Below are positions 26,138 to 36,796 of a DNA stretch of 64,000 nucleotides, one piece after another (position 1 is the stretch's first letter; every line of letters begins with the position of its first letter). Source of the stretch: Neoechinorhynchus agilis (taxonomy: Eukaryota > Acanthocephala). Made by a program: the position numbers and the translations under genes. Below the pieces are notes generated by a model, which was not told where the DNA came from, searched no databases, and saw only the letters and a program-made list of their open reading frames with translations. The stretch spans positions 5,022,001 through 5,086,000 of the forward strand of contig CM121343.1 of NCBI GenBank assembly GCA_051530055.1, given 5' to 3'.

Positions 26138-26437
26138 ATGGGTTCCAGTAGTGAAATCAGCGATAGTGAGAAATCGAAACTGGCTAAAACACTTAGCAAA
26201 GAAGAGGTTTTAAGACTTATAAAACCGAATATCCCAATCCATTACGACGTTATTGGTCCATCTCCAGAATCACCAGGAAAGGCAGATGAAATTGTTTTCC
26301 CAGGACACAATGTAATTGACTTGACTATTCCATGGAGGAAGTATATCGAAAACAAACATAAAGAATCCAAGAATCCTAGTGGCCCTAAACACTCAGAGAA
26401 AAAACGACCCAATAATGACAATTGTTGCGTTGTTTGA
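26138..26437 (+). CDS. Small hypothetical protein with C-terminal CaaX-like motif
   Basis: A 99-codon frame from the first ATG in a longer open stretch. I do not recognise it. It begins MGSSSEISDSEKSK, continues with a predicted helical KTLSKEEVLRLIK and a conserved-looking VIGPSPESPGKADEI…IPWRKYIENK block. It then becomes very basic and ends NCCVV. The last four residues CCVV fit a prenylation box (C at -4), so the basic tail plus lipid could anchor it to membrane. The Gly after Met is not in a good myristoylation context. The true start may lie upstream. Confidence 0.45.
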   Translation: MGSSSEISDSEKSKLAKTLSKEEVLRLIKPNIPIHYDVIGPSPESPGKADEIVFPGHNVIDLTIPWRKYIENKHKESKNPSGPKHSEKKRPNNDNCCVV

Positions 26438-26688
26438 GTGTTTCTTTTGATAAATCAACTATTTTATAATGTACATAAACAGAGACTTGCGCCGTGAGTG
26501 ATTTTACCTGAGCAGTTTAAATATATAATCACGATGTTTGCTCCCTCCGTGAATATATGAGCGTTTCGGACATTGATTTTTCTTTGAGCTGATTGTCGAC
26601 CATTTTATTGTCTCGTGTCGCGAAGATTTAATTTCTTGATTCAATAGACGCAATCCATGATTGCCGCTTTCCTTAATATCCGCTTCAG

Positions 26689-26874
26689 GTGCACTGGTTT
26701 GCAAGCTTCGTGGCTCTGGGTGGTGTTTTCGTATTATTAGCAATGTTCAAGGATTGCCATTTATTAAGAAACTCGATAACAAAGTGCCATAAAGAAGTAA
26801 AAATTCATAGAAACATAAATCTGGCTCTACAGCGGGGAAGGAGAACGCAGCATCCATCTTTTCGACCATTATAA
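26689..26874 (+). CDS. Possible exon of a small membrane protein
   Basis: An open frame following an acceptor-like CCGCTTCAG. It encodes HWFASFVALGGVFVLLAMF, a likely transmembrane helix, then a basic tail to a stop at 26872. It has no ATG of its own, so an upstream exon would be needed, and I could not find one with certainty. Low support. Confidence 0.25.
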   Translation: MHWFASFVALGGVFVLLAMFKDCHLLRNSITKCHKEVKIHRNINLALQRGRRTQHPSFRPL

Positions 26875-27112
26875 CGCCACGACGGCAGCTGAGTGATCCA
26901 GAAAGGCGGTGGTGTGGATGTTTCCGGAACTCTTCTTGTCTGTCCTCGCTAAATATTAGCTCAATTAAAAAACTCTGTGGCAGTTATTAGAGTGTTGAAA
27001 AACGAATCGTATTATTATAGAAAATGTATGAAAGATGTTTATGTGAATCCCACCAATAAAGTTCTAGAAAAATGAGCGACGGCACTAGACCTAAAGAATC
27101 GGAAATATTTAT

Positions 27113-30100
27113 TTATCTTTTGCTGATAAATTCAGCAATCCTTGTTTTGACGTCATCATTTGAAGAGCAAATTATTTGCTCAATTATTTCGATGAAATAA
27201 TTGGACCGTAATCTACTCAGGGTTTCTTCTATGAATTTTTTCCCTCTTTCACTGTCGAACCATTCTGCAACTACTTTATCATTATCCAATCTTAGACCGT
27301 TATCATCCGCCATCCATTGATGCAACAACTTCCTTGACATTTCTCTTCGATTGCTGCCAGCCGCAATGCGTTCCATTTTGTTTAAAATAGTATTTTCATG
27401 GAGAAGTCTTTTAAGTCTCCAATAAAAAACACTTCGACTTTCAACCCATTTAACAATACGCTTTATGGCGCCTACTTTCAGCATACGCTGCGGACGATCG
27501 TGGAGGTCAGCGAACGCTAGTGCAACCGGCGTGTAATAATGTTCGATTTCGTCTTTAGTCATAATTCTCTTTTCTGGAACCAAATACGATTCGTCACATG
27601 TGACCGTTGTTGGCACTGGACCACTAACGCTGCTATCATTGATTGTTGTGCCAACAACGACGTCGTCAGGGGCTACACTACGAGAGACTGAAATGTTTCT
27701 ACATCTAGCAGCGAGCTTCTGTCTTTCTACATTGTGTTCATATGCAGTAAGTCTTTCTTGTAAGGACTTAAGGTCGTTGAATTTAAATTTGACTTGGACA
27801 GTTCCTTCAGGTTCCAGGACGCCTCCTCTACTTTCCGCGTCTGCATACATCTCGATTTGTTCTGGATTGATGGCACTGTCCAAAACAGCCCAGGCGCCTC
27901 CTCGAAGCTCACCAAATGGGAGAATATAGCATATCACCGGCTGTTTGTATTTGGTAAGACCATCCACAATCATGGCACCGTACTTAAGGACCTGATCATA
28001 CATGTCTTTCATTCCACCCGAGAAACCACGCCAATTGGCAAATATAAATAGGGGTAATCTTTCCCGGTTAAAAATCTCAATTGCTTCGGCTGTTTTATAA
28101 GCAGAGTCAGGAAACCACACCTGACCAGCCTGTTGGATTCTCCTTGAAGTAGATTCATTGTCAGCAGGATCAGCTGGGTATTCGACCTCAACATTCCGAG
28201 TCTCGGCTGCTATTACGCCAACGGGTATTCCTCCTAGACTGGCTCGCGCTGTAACTACAGTTTTCGCCCAATCGGTCATGATTTCATCGAATGAATTTTT
28301 ATCGAAAAACCCGGGCAATTCTTGAGTTCCAGCGAGAACTGGTCTTGGGTCGTATGGACATCTAGATGGCATGGTCTCAACGACTCTGTCTATGATATCG
28401 TTAAATGCAATAGTTATTGGAAGAGGTTCGATCATTGTACATGGCGTATATGATATCCACTTAAGAATTTTCTGAACGCCTAAAAGATCATTCGGAACAA
28501 CAGCGTGAGATACTCCATTGTTAAACATAATCGATGTACCACCCAATTGGTTATTGCTTGTGTAGACTTCGTGTCCTAGTACGCGATTAAGAGCGTTGAA
28601 TCCGGTTAGTATTATATACGAATTTTCTACCTGGACGACCCGGTGACCAAGTCGGACTAGATATGAACCTATTCCTACTGCACGGCCGGTTACTAGGCTG
28701 TAGGTTGGAACCTCTTCATTTTAAACAAGGATTCGTAAACTGACCCCGCCGAAAGCTGAATCCTCGTTCGGAGAGAGGTAGCTAAGCAAGAGATGTCTCA
28801 CCAGCTATAAGACCGGATCCACATAAATTTTCAACACCGAGGTTCTTTTGTCTTCCAATTATACTCAAAATCTCAAAACGGATTTCATTTTGATCCTTTA
28901 TTTTCCTAACGTCCACAAATTTAGACAAAAACGATGTTTCACTGTCCACATTTTCTGAGCTGTCAAGGGCATTTATTTCATTCATATCGTCAGGTGTCAG
29001 ATACAAATACCGAAACCCCTTTGAAGGATCAAGAGAGTCATTCCAAGCCACCTTAAATCTTGACTTTACTTCATCGGCCAGACCGATTCTGGCTCCGCTA
29101 TTTGCGGAGATGTAAACCCTTGGGATTTTAAGACGACGAGCGAATCTACTGGCCGCATAAAACAATGCATCCTCGCGTGTCCCAAAGGAACCAATACGAA
29201 CCGTTACATCATTGGCAATCACAATTATCTCACGCCAACAATTGTACCACACATAAGTGATCCTCCAAGCAACCATTCCAATGTCACTATTATTACCTGG
29301 CTGACGATCTACTTCCTTGAGTTCATTGGTACTGTCGTCTAAAACGAGCTCCGTGCACCGAAACACACTTTTAGCGAACTCAGGCGAAATTTGTTCACTG
29401 GACAGTGTCGTTGAAACTCCACATGGACTAAAGCCGCCATCCATTCCGGGCTCTATTAAAGATGATACTTCGGCGGAAGATGGATTGCTTACATTCTGCA
29501 GGACTGCCAATTTAAATATCTCCGGGAAATCGTATACGTACGTAGTACCCAATCGTTGAGCCATGCATCGCTTGTGTTGAACATGATCAATCATGACGTA
29601 TGGAGCACTGAGACATTTCCCATGCCATGGACCTATGCGATCGCCGAAGCTTTCAAATACGGTTTGGCCTGTTTTAGGATCATGCTTTTCTTTATAGATG
29701 CTGATGTCAAGAGAGTATCCGCTGTCATTATTTATCAGAATCCTCAGTGGAATATTAGGTCCTTCTGACTCTTTAATCACCATCTTCAGCTCCGCCTGAA
29801 GCACTCGAAGTCTAAGGAGGCTTGCGCCATATCGCATTACGATCGACCAGATAGTGGATTTTAGTCGTTGAACGTCAATATAGACAAGCGGTACGAAGCA
29901 CATAAATATGTGATTGCAATAATCTTTAGGAGTTGATGAAGACAATGACGAGGCTTTTGCTTGAGCTATTTCAAGTTCGTTCATTGCCTGGAAAAGAGTT
30001 CGTTCCGCTTCCTTTGCCAAATATTCAATTGACGCTTGTCGGGTCATAAGGTCGGAATGTCTCACCAAACATCGAACAAAGTACCTGCATTCACCACTTG

Positions 30101-33100
30101 GAAATCGAATCGAAGACCTTACTTTCACTTTTCCAGTATATATGTGGACCTTGTAACTAGAAGTAGGCATTTGCTCGAGGTCATACGAATTCATTCTGAA
30201 GATCTCTAATTGGAATGCTAAAGCTGGCTCAAAGTTACGATATATCTTGTCCTCTGCATACTAGGATATTAAAGCAAAACCAAGTGAGTTTTATAGGTTC
30301 AAAGAATACGTACGTTGTCCCTCAATCTATAAGTCGAAAAGAGCGGGAGCTGACCCGATTTAGCGTAGCTAAATGTAAGACGCCTGATTCCGTGCTTGAC
30401 GAGTGAACCTTTGATTTCATTAACAAATTCTTGCATGATCCGGCTGGTGTTGACTTTATGCTGCATAATACCGTCGTCATCTCTAAAGAATATTTGCAGA
30501 ATATTGATCTGATCCTTTGATGATGGATTCATAAACTAAACGCGCGAAATCATTACACAAATTCGCTTGGAAGTGCCGGGACAGTTGCTATTGCTCAAGG
30601 ATGCGGAAAAAGAACTTATTGAGCTAATAAAAGTACAGAAAAATCATTGCACTAGTGCCTTTTAATTTTAAAAAGGACCAATTTGAGCAGTTTCATGTGA
30701 GCGTACAGGTAGTACTTACCGAAGACAAGACTGAAGACGAGCTCGATCGTCTGTGCTGTTTGTTCGTCTCAATGTATCCCGTATTTACAGTTTGACTTAA
30801 TGGAAATACTGTCAGTGTGGAGAAAGTTTTCAAGACATCGTGAAATGACATTTTGACGCTAATGATTATTCGTTCCTTTAGGATTCAACTGAAAAAATAA
30901 TCATTAAAATTTACAGATTCCCAGCTTTCAAAGGCGCAAAGGACGCCGATTCGCTCACATAGCAATTGACTGGACAGTATTATTTCTGGGAACATCCCGG
31001 ATATTGCAGACTTGGTTAACGGAGTGTAAATGTATGTCGAGCCTGATTTAGATCTGCTAGGATGCGTTGAAGGTAGAAGCAACGAAAACATGACAGAAGG
31101 TGGGTTCATGTTACGCTTTTTGAGACCAAGTGTTGTACTTGCTTGCATTGTTGTGGTCGTTGGGATAACGTTATGCTGGATTCCATTGATCTCGTAGGCA
31201 CAATATGCCCTCCGGATATAGACCTCAAGCGCAGCCTGACGAACTCTGGAATTCGAATGATAGAAGAAACTGTGGAGTAGTTCAAATATACTCGCTTCCG
31301 ATACAATCATCTTCTCGAGAACATTACGGCATATTTCATGACCATACATATCGACGGCTTCAATAAAAAGTGATTCCATCTGATTATAGCGAAGCTCAAA
31401 TGGAACTTGATCAAGTCCAATCAGCAACTGACGTACTCGTAAAGCCACTTCACTGTTGGTAGCTGAATTAAGACTGGAAAAATGCTGAAATAGGTCTTTA
31501 AATTCATCGACGAAAGTTGAATCTTTAGAAACTAGCTTGTTGATCAATTGGAGGACAAGCATATTCTTAGCAGTGTAATTTGAGCGTGAAAATATAATCG
31601 ATGTAACCTTCTCCATGTCATTTTTGTATTTTTCTCTTATTTCAGTAACGGATTTTTCGTAAAGTCCTGATTGAAATAATCGCTCAACATTCCAGTATTT
31701 GTCCAATAAGTTATGGATAATTAAACGAACATGTCCACGGACACCTTCTCTGTATTTCGCCACTAAATCGATTGCTCCTTGAATCCAATCCCTGTAATTT
31801 CCCGAGAATTCAGCCTTGCTCTTATAGCCATGAATGATGTTCAATATCTTTTGACCAGGAAAACTAGCAAATACTGAGGTAAGGTTGCTGTAATATGCTG
31901 ACATCAAACTCTTGAGCTCTTCCTCCATTGCCAAAGGAATTCTACCGGATACTTGACTTATTAGTTCTTGCAATTCAAGCAATGGTAAAGATGGGTTATC
32001 AATGTTGTCAACAATAAGGTCTATATTTGCCTTTAATACCGACTCTATAGCGTCAGGAGGGTAAGTGTAACCATCCAGGATGTTTGACAAACATTCCACA
32101 GCAGAGTGGAAAAGTTGATGGGCTTTAGTTCCTTTTAAAGCTAATTGGTTTTCACTTCGTACCTTGAATTTCCCTTCAAAATTCCTCAAACTGCGACTAA
32201 ACTTATTGTCACCCTCGAAAACAAGTCTCGCTAGTACTGCACCCATATGAACGCTGGTGCCAGGTCGCACTTGAAAATGAATGCGCCCTGATCGAGGGCA
32301 CTTTATAGACATCACCAACTTCATAATTTCCATTTCGATGTAATCGACGCCCTCCTTCACTTCCTCGCCGTCTTGCACTAAATGCCGCGTAATTTTTCCC
32401 GGTGATGGAGCTCGTAGCACCGAAGGGTCAAGTCGTTTATTGAACATTATCGAATGTGTGCCCACAAACAGACGGTAGTTATCTATGCCTTCGTGAAGAT
32501 ATGAAGCGTAGCATCGCTCCCAATAATTGATCAACAATCCTCCATCGCTCATCCGATTTACGTCCACGTTGCAAGAAGATTTGTTAACTTCTACACAATA
32601 AGAAGTAGGAGCAGTCTTAGTAAGATTAAGGTAAAAAGTTTGATTCTGATAAATGAGTTCGACTTCACAAGTCGGGCAAGCACAGCCTAAATGTGGTACC
32701 TGACCCTTGGTAAGAGTAGTGCAGCATGCCGACCATTTAGATTGCAATTGACCCTCGGCTACATGTACGGCAGCAAGGGTTGCATAAAGTAAATTGCTTT
32801 GTGAGTTACTTTCATCCACTACTGCACTATCCTCGAGTGCAGCTGCTGATTGCTGTTGCTTTGTATGTCCAGCCGCAGCGATTAGCGAATCTAACCAATT
32901 GGTATCAGTCTGACCGCAGACGAAATCTTTCATTTCTAGCAATTTTATCAGGTACTCAATCGTAGTCACAAGGTCTCCTCTTATCGACAGCTCCTTTAGC
33001 GCTATTACCAAATTTTGACGGGCCTCTTCCCTAGTCTCGCCCCAAGAAAATATGTGACCAAATTGAGAATCCGCATATTCGTGTAGACCTCCACACGATG

Positions 33101-34610
33101 AAACACTGAAGTATCCCCACACATTACGGTTGCTTCGAAAATTAATGTCATCGACTGATCCTGAACTCGGTTTGAATCCTTCGTCGGGATTCTCACTTGT
33201 TATACGAGCGGCAATAGCGTGTCCCTTGGATGGTCTTTTTATCGACCAGTCATCGAAATCGATATGGGATTCACCCCAGGGCGATTCGCCGTATAATAAT
33301 CGAATGTCCTTAATGCGGTTCAGCGGAATTCCCATAGCAATTTGAATTTGACAAGCAGGAATATTAACAATGGCAATCATCTCGGTACACGGATGCTCAA
33401 CTTGAAGTCGTGGATTGAGTTCCAAGAAGTAGAACTGGTTACTCGTGGGACAATACAGATACTCGACAGTGCCGGCACTTACGTAGCCAACCATTCTGGC
33501 TAAATCCAAAGCTGCCTTTTCCATTTGTTTACACATAGCATCCGGTGCAATGCAAACTGGTGCTTCCTCTATAATCTTCTGATGACGTCGTTGTACACTA
33601 CAATCGCGTCCATACAAACTGACCGCGTTACCGTAGAAATCACAAAGTACTTGCACCTCGAGATGACGGGACGCAGAGGCGAATTTCATTATGAAAATCG
33701 GTGATCCCGGTGCCTCAGCTTCGACTTGCCTGAATAGATGGTCAAAGTCTTCCTCGAGAACCACTTTTCGTATTCCCTTTCCGCCTCCACCGCATGAAGC
33801 TTTGATCATAACCGGAAACCCAATTTTGTGCGAAGCACGGAGACCTTCCGCCGCAGTCCTGACACAAGCAGAAGCGTACAAAGTGTCCGGAACATTTGAT
33901 ATCAAATTGTCCTTTTCATCATCAGACTGGGCCAACTTTATACCCAATCCACTCCAAGGAAGTGTTGGCACACCAGCGGTCTGAGCAATTATACAAGATG
34001 CAACCTTGTCGCCTAAGGCCCACATAGCACCGTGTGGTGGCCCAATGAAGCTTATATCATTTGATGCCAGCATCTCCGCCAACTTTGGGTTTTCGGACGC
34101 ATGCCCCCAACCGGCCCAAACACCATCGACCGGTACACGCTTAGCAATGTCCACGATCAACTCGCAATTTGCATAGTTGTTATTATTTGGTCCACCAGGA
34201 ACATTGACGACATGATCAGCCATTCGAATGTACTCGGCGTTCGCCCGCATATCCTCAGGTGTCACCATTGCGACGAAGGTAATCGCATGCTCATTCTGGA
34301 AGGTTTCATAGCACCATTTACGGATAGATCGCATACATTTGACGGCAGCTATGCCATTATTGGCAATCAATATCTTACTGATTGACCTCTGACCGCCTGA
34401 TGCTGCCACAAATTCATCAACGCACTTAAAATATTCCATCTGAACCGACGAGGACCTGTCATCTGTCGCTACTGTCGGAACATTGTTTTCGCTACATCGG
34501 CCATTAGATTTTTGTGAACTAGTGAATTTTTGAAAATGGATGTTCAAGAAAGCAAAGCTAATGCCTTACCCAGAGTCGCCGTCTTGATCGATAAGAACAT
34601 GATTTTCCAT
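27113..34610 (-). CDS. ACC: Acetyl-CoA carboxylase (multidomain)
   Basis: Makes malonyl-CoA for fatty-acid synthesis. Exons on the minus strand: 34610-34570, 34518-30915, about 30858-30720, 30534-30314, 30260 to about 28785, and about 28716-27113, roughly 2,350 residues. Biotin carboxylase: [18 protein letters not shown], the ATP-grasp [14 protein letters not shown], and [16 protein letters not shown]. Biotin carrier: [13 protein letters not shown], with Leu where MKM is usual after the biotinyl Lys. The central domain is followed by carboxyltransferase ([72 protein letters not shown]). The first exon-intron pair is canonical (55 nt). Two later junctions, 30915/30858 and 28785/28716, cannot be joined in frame with GT-AG. 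Confidence 0.93.
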
Positions 34611-35207
34611 TCAGACAAAGTCTAAAAACCGAAATTATACTGTTTCTTCTAAGAGATTAAGTGATCATCGTATATTGGGGTGTCATGGAAATCGTTTGAA
34701 AGAAACTCGAGTTAACAGCCAAGTCATCATTGAACCCGAATGCTCTATTTTCTCAAATATAAACTACGTGGGAGAGGAGGGAACACCTAAGAACCTGAGT
34801 CAGCATGTAAATTTAACCGAATCGAACATTCGAGAAACGGAAGGTGCAAAACGAGTGCGGCGGTGACGGCAAATTACCACCCCAAACCAAGAACCAGCTC
34901 ACAAAACGTACACACAAACGAACTTTACTTCAACATTTATTGGCTCCATTGGGTAGTTGATTTATGAACCTACGTCATCTTCGGTGGCACTTTGGAGCTT
35001 CACAAAATTGCCTTCTTTCTGGCACATTTAATCATTCGGCGTGTTTTTTATACAAGTGACTCAAATGTAATAATTGATCCAAACTGCCGAATGCTTACGT
35101 CAATAATCCATCATCATCATTCGTCTGTTTAAACAACGATTCGGCTTTAAAAAATGAATTATTTCTGATCTAAAAGTGCTAATCCAACCGTTGGCCGGTT
35201 TTTGTAG
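34611..35207. other. Intergenic upstream of ACC
   Basis: Contains the 5' flank of ACC (minus) and of the next + strand gene. A 63-codon ORF at 34675 has no support. The pyrimidine tract GGTTTTTGTAG directly precedes the ATG at 35208. Confidence 0.4.
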
Positions 35208-36136
35208 ATGAAACAACCAGGTACTAAGTTAAAAATTTGGCATCCAGAAAATGAAAATCAACCGATTAATGCGAACGTCTAGGTGGATTGATCAATTGTT
35301 GCTAGACGTAGAACCTAGTAACTTAAGCAATCACATACCTTTGAATTAGAGGTGCTTTTTCGGCTACTAGGAATCAACTTTCATCATTTTCAAATAAACC
35401 AGCTCTTGGACAAATTGAGAATGCGCTGCTGATTTCGTACCTCAATCGGTAAGGCAAATACTGATATTTCGAAATAATTCACTTAAGTAGCGGCCGTTCC
35501 ACACATATATTCAATCAAGTCCTTTAGTTCCGAATTGAGTAGAGCTATGAAAATAAGATCATGAAAAAGTAAAACATTAATCATGTTATTAGAAAATCAA
35601 ATATTTTTGTTTAAAAGCAAAAGAACGTGTATCCAATCATACATTCCAATTGGAGCGACTTATTATGAACCTTTTGATTGTGCACTTAACTGAATTCGAA
35701 CTTTCTCCTTAATTTTAGGATCTGCCGCAAAAACCGGATATCAATCCCACTCAAGTGGATTTCTGCGTGCTACTTAGCAATCTTTGTCTGTATTTTGACC
35801 AACGTTGTTTTGCTTCCAACTGAGTTTTGTAATAATAGTACCCTAGAAATGTATACAGTTTTCAAGGAAAAATGAAACCGCGATTATCGATTTGTTTCAA
35901 TAGATTTTAGAGAAAGACATAAACTTACGACAAGACATTCCTCTAACGGTAAAATGAACGAGCTCACAAAACGTACCGTTGAGCCCCATTTCCTAAAGTC
36001 ATGCAAAACGTTCTGCCCAATAGACGAATCCTTCTATCGCCTACTAATGTCCGTGGCTGTAATAGACTTCCATGAAAAAAGCTACCAATCTGCGCCACCA
36101 TCTAAAATCCTTTTTTTCCAGAAATTTGCTAATTAA
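35208..36136 (+). CDS. Unidentified multi-exon gene
   Basis: A chain of short plus-strand coding-looking segments with plausible acceptors: ATG at 35208 directly after TTTTTGTAG (MKQPGTKLKIWHPENE…), a segment near 35351-35450 containing ALGQIENALLISYLN, a short one near 35491-35520, one near 35720-35822 (DLPQKPDINPTQVDFC then LLSNLCLYFDQRC), one near 35907-35950, and a last exon ending at the stop 36134-36136 (SCKTFCPIDESFYRLL). I do not recognise the protein. Exon boundaries are approximate, and some segments may not belong. Confidence 0.35.
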
Positions 36137-36796
36137 TTCCACTCTTGCAAATCAGTTGAGCATCCCGAATTGGAAGCGAGATGATTTCCATGACTAAGCT
36201 ATGTACCCCTTTACTCGATGTTTCCATTCACATAGGCAAAAATTAAGATAAAAAGCTTTTACAAAACAAATATTTTTCCGACTAATCACATTTAGCAATT
36301 GATATAAGCCAGGTAAGTTTATTATCTTCTCTTTATAGACCTTATTACTGTTTGTTCGCTTACATAAAAACAACGATAAGGCCTGAATCAGAAAAGGGCA
36401 TAAGTTTCCCGACAATTCGATTCAAAAGTCTGAAATCGATTCGGGCAAAAGGATGTCATTCTGCTCGGTCCTAATAAAACGGTTTGTTGATCATGATCCC
36501 TTTCCATTAGACTTAGCCTTGTTTGCACCACCACTCAGGTAGATTTCAATCCCTACGCCATTTTGACGATATTTTTTCATATCCAAACTTATTTCAGTGA
36601 AAAGAACTCAATAAATTGTTTCTTTGGTGAGAAACCCTCACAACGAAACATGAGCATTTTTCGTTTAAATGCGAGAAAAGTGAAAATCAAAACAAGATTG
36701 TGCGAACTGAGATTAGATTTGCGAACAATGTTTGTCCTACCAATCTCTTGAGGATCGTCCGTAATCTTAATTAAAAGATAATTTAGCAGTTTCGTT
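36137..36796. other. Intergenic or 3' exons of the GW182-like gene
   Basis: The GW182-like frame ends at a good donor (GAAG|GTAAGAGAG on the minus strand, near 36812), so one or more 3' exons may lie here. I could not identify them. Confidence 0.3.
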
